A stretch of 64,000 bases of DNA from Burkholderiaceae bacterium. GTDB lineage: Bacteria > Pseudomonadota > Gammaproteobacteria > Burkholderiales > Burkholderiaceae_B. Both the position numbers and the translations under genes were made by a program. The DNA is taken from positions 1 through 64,000 of the forward strand of contig JAGOAJ010000011.1 in the NCBI GenBank assembly GCA_017983955.1. Reading direction: 5' to 3'. How positions within the stretch are numbered: the stretch's first letter is position 1; the number at the start of each line of letters is the position of its first letter. Of the stretch, positions 1 to 8,511 are shown piece after piece. A model generated the notes under the pieces. That model saw only the letters and a program-made list of their open reading frames with translations, had not been told where the DNA came from and made no database searches.

Positions 1-976
1 AAGAGGTGACAAACTCGTACTCGGTTCTTTCCCCGACAAATACACGCCGTATAACGGTTGCGTCTATACAGTTCACCCCCTGTGTACCCAGTGGCAATAT
101 CTCGACGGATTCAGGGCGCACCATGACATAGCCCGCGCGGCTGCCCAAGCCGTGTGGATCACTGACGCTAAGGTCACCTACAGCGGTCTTAACACGACCC
201 AACTCACCTTCTGCACCCAAGTAAGTACATTCAAAAACGTCTGCCTTGCCAATAAAACGTGCAGTAAACAGGTGACGCGGCGCCTGGTATAGCGCCATGG
301 GCGTTCCCTGCTCAACGACTAATCCTTTGTTCATGACGACAACCCGGTCCGACATGGCAAGCGCCTCGTCCTGGTCGTGAGTAACAAATACCGTGGTGGT
401 TCTAAGCTTGCGTTGCAGTTCGCGCAGCTCGTCGCGCATTTGTTCACGCAACTTGGCGTCCAGGTTTGACAGAGGCTCATCGAGCAACAGCACCTTGCCA
501 TTGCGGACAATAGCCCTAGCAAGCGCAACGCGCTGCTGCTGCCCACCAGACAGTTGCGTAGCCGAGCGCCCTGAAAAGTCACCCAAGCCCACCATGTCCA
601 GCGCCCGCCCCACCTCAGCGCGGATTTCCTTTTTACTCATGCCATTTGTTTCCAGCGGAAACGCCACGTTCTCGTAGACGCTCATATGGGGCCAAATCGC
701 ATATGACTGGAACACCATGCCCAAGTCTCGCTTGTGCGTGGGTACATTAATCCGGGACTGACTCTTGAATACATCTTCGCCGTTAATGGAAATATGCCCT
801 TGAGTCGGCTCTTCAAGCCCGGCGATACAGCGCAAAGTTGTTGTCTTGCCGCATCCGCTGGGACCCAGAAAAGTACAAAACTCCCCCTCTTGGATCTCCA
901 GGCTGATCGACTTCACCGCCTCGACTAGTCCGTGGTCAGTCTGGTAATGAACTTGTAAGTCAGCTATACGTAACAC
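1..976 (-). CDS. ABC transporter ATP-binding protein (PotA/FbpC type), partial
   Basis: ATPase of an importer; it hydrolyses ATP at the inner membrane to drive uptake through the permease encoded just upstream. Translation from the GTG at 976 gives a Walker A motif GPSGCGKTT near residue 40, followed by the usual ABC signature region. The frame stays open to base 1, so the C-terminus (TOBE-like region) lies outside the window. The GTG start is chosen because GAGAGG lies 5 nt upstream and the permease stop is only 13 nt away. Domain similarity favours the polyamine/iron(III)/thiamine group, but the ATPase alone does not identify the substrate. Confidence 0.9.
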   Translation of the reverse strand, partial: MLRIADLQVHYQTDHGLVEAVKSISLEIQEGEFCTFLGPSGCGKTTTLRCIAGLEEPTQGHISINGEDVFKSQSRINVPTHKRDLGMVFQSYAIWPHMSVYENVAFPLETNGMSKKEIRAEVGRALDMVGLGDFSGRSATQLSGGQQQRVALARAIVRNGKVLLLDEPLSNLDAKLREQMRDELRELQRKLRTTTVFVTHDQDEALAMSDRVVVMNKGLVVEQGTPMALYQAPRHLFTARFIGKADVFECTYLGAEGELGRVKTAVGDLSVSDPHGLGSRAGYVMVRPESVEILPLGTQGVNCIDATVIRRVFVGERTEYEFVTS

Positions 977-989
977 AAATGCCTCTCAA

Positions 990-2708
990 TTATTTACTTT
1001 CAGATTTACGGCTGCCCCACGTCTGCCATATCAGCATCGTGACAAACAGCAATACCACCAGCCACAGACCTACGGCCGCCGCTTTATTCGGTTCACCCCC
1101 GACCCAGAAGTTCCAAAGAACAACGGGCAGGGTCTGGTTCTCTCCGCCCTGCAGCAACAAGGCCGAGGACAGCTCGCGAACACAGTGGGCAATGACCCAA
1201 ATCCACACGGCCAGCGCCGCAGGCAGCGTCAGCGGAAGCACCACCCGGCGCATGACTCGCCCCCATGAGGCGCCGGAAGTCCGGGCAGCCTCTTCGAGCT
1301 CTTTGTGAAGCTGCATCATTACGGAATTCGTACTGCGTGTTCCAAACGGTATATAAGTCGTGATATAGGCAATCGCGATAATCCAAACGCCGCCATAAAT
1401 GCTCAGGAAGGGCATGTTCAGATATACATAAACCAGAGCCACGCCTATCATCGTGCCGGGTATCGCAATGGGCAGAAACGCCAGAAAATCGATGATCTTG
1501 CCGCTTTTCCCACCCCTACGCACGACTATCCAAGAAATCAGCACCGAAAACAGCGCAACCGCAGTCGCCGCGACAATACCTATCAGGAGTGAATTGCCAA
1601 GCGCGCGCAGGGTCAGCGGATTCGTAAAGAACGCCATGTGATTCGCCCAGCTTGCCATACTCATCGCCTCGAGCGACGGTGGCATCAGCCAAGGCATCAG
1701 ACTGGTCCAACCCAGAATACCTAGCGGTATGATGGTCGCCAGCGAGAAGTAGACAAAGATAACTACAAGCACAGGCACTTTCCATCGCCCAAGCTTGAAC
1801 ATGCGCGGTCGAAAGTTCTTGCCTGTTACCGTGATAAAGCGGCTGGCATTACGCGTCAGCCGATGGTATGCCCATGCCTGCAGCAGCAGGATAACCAAGA
1901 AAAAGACGGCGATAGTGCTGATGATGTTGTATGCCGACATCCCGCCAGCGCTGTCAGTAGCTAAATAAACGATGCGGCTCGACAAGACGAAGATGTTGAC
2001 CGGCATGCCCAACGTTCCTGGCACGTCAAACACCAGAAAACCGACCATAAGCATGAAGATGGCGGCAGCCAATAGCGAAGGCGACAACAAAGGCACGAAA
2101 ATGCGTCGAAACAACATGTAGCGCCCAGCGCCAGCCGTCATGGCAGCCTCTTCGAGGCTAGGATCCATATTTCGGAAGGCGGGACAAAGGATGAGGAAAG
2201 TCGAGGGCACCAGCGACAGTGCCTGAACAAAAATCATACCGCCCAGGGAATAGATATTGATCGAAAATTCTGCTATTCCAGTTATATCCTGCACCAGGGT
2301 GTTAATGAACCCGATACGCGGGCTGAGCAAAAGACTCCAGCCAATCGCCAGCAGAAATGGTGGAATAGCCATCGGCAGCGTCAGACAAATTCTTAGGGCA
2401 CGCTTGCCCGGCAGGTCGGTGCGCTCTACGACCCATGCCAGCGCCACACCTAAGATCATGGCGCCCACCATAGAGCCGACGGCAAACTGGACCGTGGTCC
2501 AAACCATCGTCCAGAACTCTGGATCACCATATACGGTAAAGTAATTTCCAATGGTCCAGCCCGGGTCGAAGGGCAGACCTGACGGAGTCAGGCTGCTTAC
2601 TATCAGAATACCAAGGGGGACCAACACAAGGTAAGCCAGGATCAGTAGAACAACCAATACAGGCAGGCCGAACGTGAATCGCTTCTGTGCTGCTACGCCA
2701 GACGTCAT
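990..2708 (-). CDS. ABC transporter permease, fused two-domain (FbpB/ThiP-like)
   Basis: A 572-residue inner-membrane permease with about twelve hydrophobic segments. It contains two BPD_transp_1 units in tandem. The EAA-loop motif occurs twice, as EEAAMTAGAGRYMLFRRI in the first half and EEAARTSGASWGRVMRRV in the second, which shows an internal duplication. One polypeptide therefore supplies both transmembrane halves of the importer, as in FbpB and ThiP. It sits between the binding-protein gene and the ATPase gene on the same strand, so the three form one transport operon. The substrate is not determined by sequence. Confidence 0.92.
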   Translation of the reverse strand: MTSGVAAQKRFTFGLPVLVVLLILAYLVLVPLGILIVSSLTPSGLPFDPGWTIGNYFTVYGDPEFWTMVWTTVQFAVGSMVGAMILGVALAWVVERTDLPGKRALRICLTLPMAIPPFLLAIGWSLLLSPRIGFINTLVQDITGIAEFSINIYSLGGMIFVQALSLVPSTFLILCPAFRNMDPSLEEAAMTAGAGRYMLFRRIFVPLLSPSLLAAAIFMLMVGFLVFDVPGTLGMPVNIFVLSSRIVYLATDSAGGMSAYNIISTIAVFFLVILLLQAWAYHRLTRNASRFITVTGKNFRPRMFKLGRWKVPVLVVIFVYFSLATIIPLGILGWTSLMPWLMPPSLEAMSMASWANHMAFFTNPLTLRALGNSLLIGIVAATAVALFSVLISWIVVRRGGKSGKIIDFLAFLPIAIPGTMIGVALVYVYLNMPFLSIYGGVWIIAIAYITTYIPFGTRSTNSVMMQLHKELEEAARTSGASWGRVMRRVVLPLTLPAALAVWIWVIAHCVRELSSALLLQGGENQTLPVVLWNFWVGGEPNKAAAVGLWLVVLLFVTMLIWQTWGSRKSESK

Positions 2709-2732
2709 GCCGAAAAAATCCTATAACAAAAG

Positions 2733-2780
2733 ACACACGATGCCATCATGACATCGTGTGTATCACTGCCAAAAGGCAGT
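2733..2780 (-). terminator. Twin stem-loops between binding protein and permease genes
   Basis: Two perfect inverted repeats lie in the 89-bp gap. ACTGCC/GGCAGT (2765-2780, 4-nt loop) is followed on the transcript by a 10-bp stem, ACACACGATG/CATCGTGTGT (2733-2761), and then by CTTTTG. Such hairpins after a binding-protein gene often stabilise its mRNA or attenuate readthrough, so the binding protein is made in excess of the permease. That role is inferred; the inverted repeats are seen directly. Confidence 0.6.
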
Positions 2781-2797
2781 ACGAGAACAAGAAAGAC

Positions 2798-3838
2798 TTA
2801 CCTGGCCTTGGGTCCGTCAGCAAGAATAGCGTTGAACTTGTCGTTAATAACTGCCAACTTTTCCGTATCGTCGAATGACCACTCAGCAAGCTGAACGCCC
2901 TGGAGCATCTTGTGCATATCCGTGCTTGCAACCAAGTGGTTACCACGAGACGTGGCATCTTCGTATATCTTGGCGCCATTTGGAGTCATCAACCACATGG
3001 CAAGCAGCATGGCTGCGTCAGGGTTCACTGTCGACTTCGGGATACCACTAGAGATGGTATACATAGGTGTCGGGTTCAACAGACTGAAATTGATCGGCGC
3101 GCCTGCCTTAAGGACAGGTTGCAACGAGTGGTAGAAACCAATAGCGACATCTACCTCACCGGACGCTACGCCTTGGGCCAAAGGAAATGTCGATTTGAAC
3201 AGGTAGGGTTTAAGGGCAACCAACTTTCTAAGTTCTGTCTCGGCCTTTTCCTCACCCCACACACTGGAAAGCTGTGAAAACACAGCAGCACGCACCCAAT
3301 TGCCGATCTTTCCGGTCCACTTAGGATCAAGCAGTTCATCCCAGCTTTTAGGTACGTCGGCATCCTTAATTTTTTTTGTATTCCATATCTGAACAAAGAC
3401 TGATGCCGTCGTTGGCACTGCGTAGGACGCGGGAAGAAGCTGCTCGGAAAGATCCAGATTTTCTGCACTCAGGTCTTTCAACAGCCCACGACTATTCAAC
3501 TGCCACAAATGATCAGCCCCACCGGTAAGGACATCCGCGCTCTTGCCTGCGGCCTGTTCTTCCTGAATGACCCGTGAGGCAAGTTCATTGCCGCCGACCA
3601 GCCGCACGTACCTGACCTTGACCTCGGGATACTCTTTCGAGAACCCGGCAAGTACTTTACCGATCTGGTCTTCAGGTGAGCTCTCATACCAGGTTATCTG
3701 GTTTCCGTTGGCGACGGCACCCTTGGCGAGGCGGCTCATCACCTCTGCGCTCTGGGCGTGCACCGCGCCAGAGAACATCACCGCAATCACAGCGGCAATA
3801 GGGGCCAGCGACGCTAGACGCGTGCGAATTTTTGTCAT
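2798..3838 (-). CDS. ABC transporter periplasmic substrate-binding protein (family 1, Fe/polyamine-like)
   Basis: Periplasmic receptor of the importer. From the ATG at 3838 it is 346 residues, beginning MTKIRTRLASL and continuing through a hydrophobic stretch to a likely signal-peptidase site after AVHAQ. This start is preferred to an ATG 45 nt upstream because GGAGA lies at a good distance before it and the signal peptide then begins at residue 1. The body looks like the extracellular solute-binding family 1 type used for iron(III), thiamine or polyamines. Ligand residues cannot be assigned by eye. Its closeness to the GntR gene and the aromatic operon suggests, but does not prove, a role in importing that pathway's substrate. 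Confidence 0.85.
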   Translation of the reverse strand: MTKIRTRLASLAPIAAVIAVMFSGAVHAQSAEVMSRLAKGAVANGNQITWYESSPEDQIGKVLAGFSKEYPEVKVRYVRLVGGNELASRVIQEEQAAGKSADVLTGGADHLWQLNSRGLLKDLSAENLDLSEQLLPASYAVPTTASVFVQIWNTKKIKDADVPKSWDELLDPKWTGKIGNWVRAAVFSQLSSVWGEEKAETELRKLVALKPYLFKSTFPLAQGVASGEVDVAIGFYHSLQPVLKAGAPINFSLLNPTPMYTISSGIPKSTVNPDAAMLLAMWLMTPNGAKIYEDATSRGNHLVASTDMHKMLQGVQLAEWSFDDTEKLAVINDKFNAILADGPKAR

Positions 3839-4011
3839 GCTTGTCTCCAAAATTTGTTGGGTAGCGAACAGTGCAAGTTCCATGGTTTAACCTGCACACA
3901 ATTAGTTAACGCGTTTAGTAATATTACATCCATGATCACCTTCGTTCAATAGAAGTAAGGGTAAACCATGAATACAATTTTGATGCCTCAGTGCCTCAAC
4001 GCTGTGCTGCG

Positions 4012-4773
4012 CTATGCGCTGATGGCATGCACTGCAAGTTCGGCTGGGCCGATTGCAGACGAATTACCCAGCTTCTCGCGAGCTTGTCGCAGCTCGTCAA
4101 TAAGTTGGCGTTTGTTTTGCCGGCTACGGTATGCATGCTCGCGCATCAAAGCTTCCGCACGGCTGGCTTCACGATTAATCAACGCCTGCAACACATCCTC
4201 GTGATCACTTTGCGCCCTAGCAACAAACGAGGTTTCAAGCCGCGTGGGCACCAAAGGCAACGTTAACGAGCCTGGCGCCACAAAAGGCAGTTTATTGTTA
4301 TGTTCCAAAGCCGAAACCAGCGCCGAATTGCCGCACGACTCTACCAAGACCTCATGGAAGCGCTGATTCAAACGGCGCCAGGACTCTGCATCCACCATCT
4401 GGCTGTCGGCCTGGGTAGCATCATCAACCAGTTTTCTGCCAAGGCGGACCGCCGATGCCAAGGCCTCTTGTACGCCAGAGGTAAGTCCATGCTCGGCAAG
4501 CAAACGCACAGCCATGCCCTCCAGCACTCCCCTCACATCAACAGCATCAGCAATGTGATCGATGGAAAAGGTGCGCACACGGTACCCACCCGAAGCAAGC
4601 CGCTCAAGCAGGCCTTCTTTCTCGAGTTCGGCAAACGCCAGACGCAACGGCGTGCGGGAAACTCCTAGCCGTGCGGCATAGCCCAGCTCGGTTAGCCGCT
4701 CACCCGGCTGCGCCTCGCCCGACAGGATCAGGTCTCGCAGTTCTGAAATGACACGGTCAGTTTGCACCGCCAT
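4012..4773 (-). CDS. GntR family transcriptional regulator, FadR/FCD subfamily
   Basis: A 253-residue DNA-binding regulator. The N-terminal winged helix contains GERLTELGYAARLGVSRTPL, the hallmark recognition region. The C-terminal two-thirds is helical with the FCD pattern (MVDAESWRRLNQRFHEVLVES and later histidines that usually bind metal or an organic acid). The start is the ATG at 4773, eight codons inside the longest frame, because AAGGAGC lies directly upstream. It is divergent from the operon at 4964, and two palindromes in the shared region fit the FCD-type consensus, so autoregulation and control of the operon are likely. The effector is probably a carboxylate of the pathway (inference). 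Confidence 0.9.
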   Translation of the reverse strand: MAVQTDRVISELRDLILSGEAQPGERLTELGYAARLGVSRTPLRLAFAELEKEGLLERLASGGYRVRTFSIDHIADAVDVRGVLEGMAVRLLAEHGLTSGVQEALASAVRLGRKLVDDATQADSQMVDAESWRRLNQRFHEVLVESCGNSALVSALEHNNKLPFVAPGSLTLPLVPTRLETSFVARAQSDHEDVLQALINREASRAEALMREHAYRSRQNKRQLIDELRQAREKLGNSSAIGPAELAVHAISA

Positions 4774-4832
4774 AAAAAGCTCCTTGGAGTTATGCACTCC
4801 GTAAGTCTAATCCACTCTCTTGCGGAAATCTA

Positions 4833-4875
4833 ATTGTATGCAATTTTGATTGAACAACTAATAATTGCATGCAAT
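4833..4875. promoter_or_regulatory. Paired palindromic operator for the GntR regulator
   Basis: Two near-identical 12-bp sites lie in the divergent promoter region: ATTGTATGCAAT (4833-4844) and the perfect palindrome ATTGCATGCAAT (4864-4875). Their centres are 31 bp apart, about three helical turns, so two dimers would bind the same face. The pattern TTGTATGCAA resembles sites of FCD-type GntR regulators such as VanR and FadR. Assignment to the adjacent regulator is by position and motif type. Confidence 0.7.
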
Positions 4876-4963
4876 AATCCTGTTAATCTACATTTTTACC
4901 TATAAAAACCAAAGAAATGTATCTAAAAAAGAACATTTCTAGCGATCACTCGGAGGGAGACAT

Positions 4964-5806
4964 ATGCATATTGTTCGCTACTCGCACCAGGGGAACCGTC
5001 ACTGGGGCCTCACCGACCAAGCGCAAACGATCGCCCTTGATACCCGTTGGCCTACCATTAGCGAGGGCTTGGCCCAAGGGTGGTCAGCACTACGTGATGC
5101 GGCAAGTGATCCACGTTGCGCACGCACCCCGGTCAGCGAGGTGCAATGGCTCCCACCCGTAGACGCACACTCCAAAATTCTCTGTGTCGGGTTGAATTAT
5201 GGACGGCATGTTCAAGAAACAGGTCGCGCCCAGGCCCAGCACCCATCACTCTTTCTGCGGCACGTTGAATCGTTCGTTGGGCACGAGCAGGCCATCGTAA
5301 AGCCCGCCCACTCCGACCAATTCGACTACGAAGGCGAGCTGGTGGTTGTTATCGGTCGTGAAGGACGCCATATCCCCGCCGAAAGCGCGCTGGACTATGT
5401 CGCGGGCTACACCTGCATGGGCGAAAACTCCGTACGCGACTTCCAAAAACACACGGCTCAAGTGACCGCAGGCAAGAACTTCTTTCGCAGCGGCTCGCTG
5501 GGTCCATGGATCACACCGGCGTCCTATGTCCCTGACCCGTCCGCGCTACACCTGACAACACGTCTTAATGGGCAGACCGTGCAAGACGCCGACCTTTCGG
5601 ATCTGATTTTCCCTATCCCCGCATTGATTGCATACATCAGCACTTTCTGCGTGCTGCGCCCTGGGGACCTGATCGCCACTGGTACGCCGGAAGGCATCGG
5701 TTCCAAGCGGACCCCGCCCTTGTTCATGAAGGACGGTGACACCCTGGAAATCACCGTATCTGATGTCGGCGTATTGCGCACCCCAGTCATTAACGAACAA
5801 ATTTAA
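4964..5806 (+). CDS. Fumarylacetoacetate hydrolase (FAH) family protein, probable acylpyruvate hydrolase
   Basis: A 280-residue FAH-fold hydrolase, first gene of the operon, with GGAGGGAG just before the ATG. The family hydrolyses C-C bonds in acylpyruvates such as fumarylpyruvate or maleylpyruvate. Visible family features are CVGLNYGRHVQE, the metal-ligand region DYEGELVVVIG, GKNFFRSGSLGPW and the C-terminal DLIATGTPEGIG. Metal-binding acidic residues appear intact. Next to a gentisate-dioxygenase-like bicupin the natural reading is fumarylpyruvate hydrolase, releasing pyruvate and fumarate, or an analogous step with an amino-substituted intermediate. The exact substrate remains open because FAH homologues also act as isomerases and decarboxylases. 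Confidence 0.85.
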   Translation: MHIVRYSHQGNRHWGLTDQAQTIALDTRWPTISEGLAQGWSALRDAASDPRCARTPVSEVQWLPPVDAHSKILCVGLNYGRHVQETGRAQAQHPSLFLRHVESFVGHEQAIVKPAHSDQFDYEGELVVVIGREGRHIPAESALDYVAGYTCMGENSVRDFQKHTAQVTAGKNFFRSGSLGPWITPASYVPDPSALHLTTRLNGQTVQDADLSDLIFPIPALIAYISTFCVLRPGDLIATGTPEGIGSKRTPPLFMKDGDTLEITVSDVGVLRTPVINEQI

Positions 5807-5819
5807 TCAAGGAAGAAAC

Positions 5820-6809
5820 ATGCACGACGGAGTTCTCTATCTCACCGAAAAGGATGTGGTTTCGGTTCTGGACATGCCCTCAGCCATAGACGCGCTGCAA
5901 AACATGCTAACGCTGCAAGGTCGCGACCAGGTAAAGAATGTGCCGAAAGCGCTAGGAACGTGGGGCGACGGCAGCTCCATGCATGCGCTAGGTTCTGTGA
6001 TGACAGACGGCGGACAGTGTGGCTTCAAGACCTGGGTCTACACAAAGAAGGGCGGCGGCTCAATGTACAGCTTGTTCGATAGCGAAAACGGCCGGCTACT
6101 CGCCCTGATAGAAGCACGCGCACTGGGCATGATGCGCACCGCCGCAATTAGCGGTGTCGCCACACGAGTGCTTGCTCCTAAGAACAGTCGCGTGGCTGCA
6201 CTTATCGGCACTGGCCCGCAAGCTGTCACCCAGCTTGCCGCACTGGCCGCTGTTCAAGACTGGAGTGAAGTCCGTGTATACAGCCCCACCGCCGAAAAGC
6301 GTCAAGCCTTCGTCGACAAGCTAGCCCCACGCTACCCATTCGCACTACGCGCTTACGATTCGCTGGAAGCGGCCATGGATGGCGCCGACATTGCAACGAC
6401 CATCACACGCGCAAGCGAGCCTTTCCTGACCCCAGCGCATCTGGGCACATGCAAGCACATCAACGCGGTAGGCGCCATCCTGCCCGCCAAGGCCGAGATG
6501 GATCAGGCAGTCATGCAGATGGCGGACCTAATTGTCGTAGACGATAAGGAAAATGCCGTACGTGGCTCGCGGGAGTTGCGCGAACTTCTGGGTTCCGACG
6601 CATCCACATGGACGGATGTTGCCGTGCTTAGCACGCTGCTGGCGGACGGCCAGGGACGCCCCGAAGATGCACAGCTGACCTTGTTCAAGGGCATGGGCAT
6701 GGGTATGTCCGACCTGGCCGTTGCGGGGTGTGTGTATGCGCGCGCCAGCCAGCAAGGCCTGGGCATAACGCTGCCTGCCCAAACCCGCGAAAACCTGTTG
6801 TTGAACTAG
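5820..6809 (+). CDS. Ornithine cyclodeaminase/mu-crystallin family protein with altered active site
   Basis: A 329-residue protein starting at the ATG of MHDGVLYLTEKDV. GGAAG precedes this ATG, and the longer frame would overlap the previous gene. The NAD(P) site is seen as ALIGTGPQAVTQ. Family members include ornithine cyclodeaminase, alanine dehydrogenase and ketimine reductases. The loop that carries the catalytic aspartate of ornithine cyclodeaminase (GGDCPGKTE in the enzyme) reads GAILPAKAE here, so that aspartate is replaced by isoleucine. It is therefore unlikely to be a true ornithine cyclodeaminase. Its place between an FAH hydrolase and a ring-cleavage bicupin suggests action on an imino or amino group of a ring-cleavage product. 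Confidence 0.8.
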   Translation: MHDGVLYLTEKDVVSVLDMPSAIDALQNMLTLQGRDQVKNVPKALGTWGDGSSMHALGSVMTDGGQCGFKTWVYTKKGGGSMYSLFDSENGRLLALIEARALGMMRTAAISGVATRVLAPKNSRVAALIGTGPQAVTQLAALAAVQDWSEVRVYSPTAEKRQAFVDKLAPRYPFALRAYDSLEAAMDGADIATTITRASEPFLTPAHLGTCKHINAVGAILPAKAEMDQAVMQMADLIVVDDKENAVRGSRELRELLGSDASTWTDVAVLSTLLADGQGRPEDAQLTLFKGMGMGMSDLAVAGCVYARASQQGLGITLPAQTRENLLLN

Positions 6810-6844
6810 TCCCTATAAGAACACGACCCATTGGAGCAAAAACC

Positions 6845-7963
6845 ATGAGCAATCCAACCCATCAGTTCGTTGATGTTAGCGGCGCTGCGTCACGTGAACA
6901 GAACAAGTGGCCGGCTATTGTCATTCCAAAAGAAGACATTGACTTAGAAATCACCCGTCTTCAGGACATAACACGCCCCGACAATGGCCGCCGCGCAAGC
7001 CTGATTGTGCACCCACAGGCCACCAGTCCCGGCTTGGGGCTGACCCCTGGTATCGATGTCACGATCAACGTTGTGAACCCGGGCGAGCGCACCTTTAACC
7101 TGCGCAAGAACTCCAACATGGTGGAGATCTGTATTTCGGGTAGCGGCGTTGCTGACTGTGACGGGAAAAAAACCCGCATATCACGTTTCGATGTCTGGAA
7201 CACCCCTTCTATGTCCATTCACAGCTACCACAATGACGGCAACACGCCGTGGGTGCGCCTGTCTTACTCGAACACCCCCCTGCTGGAAAAGCTGGAAGTG
7301 CACTACGTCGAAGAGTTTGAAGGCGACACACCGCCTGCGGACGCTGGCACGTCCCTACCAGCAACGCCCGGCACCACTGGCCCGCGCGCACGCGATCTGG
7401 CTCTGCGTGAACAGATTACAGATGAAGGTGCCTGGCTACTTGGCTATGAATGGCTAATCGATATCGACGTCATCGAATCAAAATCGTTGCACTGGCCGTG
7501 GTCCAAAGTGTCCACCTACCTGCCAACCGTCGAGGATATCGCCAAGGGTTATAACGGCCGCCGCCTTTTCGTGCTGTACAACCCAGCCACCGAGCGACGC
7601 ATAGGGACCACGCACAGCTTCTTCGCGACCATCTCATCATCGCCTCCAAATACACATCACGTTCCCCACCGCCATAGTTCGGCAGCGATGAACTACTACC
7701 TGCGCGGCCGCGGCCATAGCAAGGTCAATGGAGAGCGCCTCGAATGGAAGGAAGGCGACCTGATTCTTTCGGCCCCCGGCTGGGCCATGCACTCGCACCA
7801 CTCGGGCGACCAGGTCACTTCAGCGCTAACCATCCAGGATCATCCCCTGCAGATCGCGATGGAGTCGCTGATATGGCAAGAACGCATCAAGGAGCCGATT
7901 CTGACGCTGGGCCGTCAAGCCGGGTTTGAAAGCAACCGCGCTCAAATCGCCGCGGCAGAGTAA
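6845..7963 (+). CDS. Bicupin ring-cleavage dioxygenase, gentisate 1,2-dioxygenase-like
   Basis: A 372-residue bicupin, close to the usual length of gentisate 1,2-dioxygenase. The start is the ATG of MSNPTHQFVDV, with TTGGAGC upstream. The N-terminal cupin contains NMVEICISGSGVADCDGKK and SIHSYHNDG. The C-terminal cupin has the iron-binding pattern HVPHRHSSAAMNYYLRGRG followed by PGWAMHSHHS. Enzymes of this family use Fe(II) to cleave gentisate, 1-hydroxy-2-naphthoate, salicylate or 5-amino/5-nitrosalicylate between C1 and C2. The adjacent Rieske hydroxylase would supply the para-dihydroxy or aminohydroxy substrate. The specific substrate cannot be read from the sequence. Confidence 0.8.
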   Translation: MSNPTHQFVDVSGAASREQNKWPAIVIPKEDIDLEITRLQDITRPDNGRRASLIVHPQATSPGLGLTPGIDVTINVVNPGERTFNLRKNSNMVEICISGSGVADCDGKKTRISRFDVWNTPSMSIHSYHNDGNTPWVRLSYSNTPLLEKLEVHYVEEFEGDTPPADAGTSLPATPGTTGPRARDLALREQITDEGAWLLGYEWLIDIDVIESKSLHWPWSKVSTYLPTVEDIAKGYNGRRLFVLYNPATERRIGTTHSFFATISSSPPNTHHVPHRHSSAAMNYYLRGRGHSKVNGERLEWKEGDLILSAPGWAMHSHHSGDQVTSALTIQDHPLQIAMESLIWQERIKEPILTLGRQAGFESNRAQIAAAE

Positions 7964-7989
7964 ACAGCCACAACTCAGGAGAACTGACC

Positions 7990-8487
7990 ATGAACACTGT
8001 ATCGGAAGACCAGACCCCGGTAGCCACGTTGCGCGCTGCCCTGCGTGACTTCTATGACGACTATGGCGCCTGCCTTGACGATATGAATCTCGAGGCTTGG
8101 GTGGATTTCTTTACGGATGATTGCCATTACCGCGTGATCTCGCAAGAAAACATGCAGGCCAACCTACCTCTGGGCCTGATCTATTGCATGAATAAGAACA
8201 TGCTAATGGACCGCGTGACCGCAATACGTGAAACAACGATGTATGAGCCCCGCATGCTGCGCCACTTTATCAGCGGCGTACGCGTTAACAGCGTAGAGGG
8301 CGATGTCATCAAGGCCCAGGCCAACTTCATGATTACCGAAGCGTTATCAGACCAGGAGCCCACACTGAATCTAGTGGGCCAATACCAGGATGTGATCGTC
8401 CGGACCAGTGACGGCTTTCTACTGCAGAGCCGCGACTGCGTGTACGACAACTATCGTATTCGCAACTCGATGATTGTCCCGGTTTGA
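7990..8487 (+). CDS. Aromatic-ring-hydroxylating dioxygenase, beta (small) subunit
   Basis: A 165-residue protein of the NTF2-like beta-subunit family (BenB/NagH type) that stabilises the alpha3beta3 oxygenase. It has the typical N-terminal helix and DDMNLEAWVDFFTDDCHYRV, then MLMDRVTAIRETTMYEP and a C-terminal QSRDCVYDNYRI. No cofactor motif is expected. It precedes the alpha subunit gene by 24 nt, the reverse of the usual alpha-beta order (compare the second Rieske operon in this window). GGAGAACTGACC lies before the ATG. Confidence 0.9.
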   Translation: MNTVSEDQTPVATLRAALRDFYDDYGACLDDMNLEAWVDFFTDDCHYRVISQENMQANLPLGLIYCMNKNMLMDRVTAIRETTMYEPRMLRHFISGVRVNSVEGDVIKAQANFMITEALSDQEPTLNLVGQYQDVIVRTSDGFLLQSRDCVYDNYRIRNSMIVPV

Positions 8488-8511
8488 CGCCCAGAACAAG
8501 GAGATTTTGAT

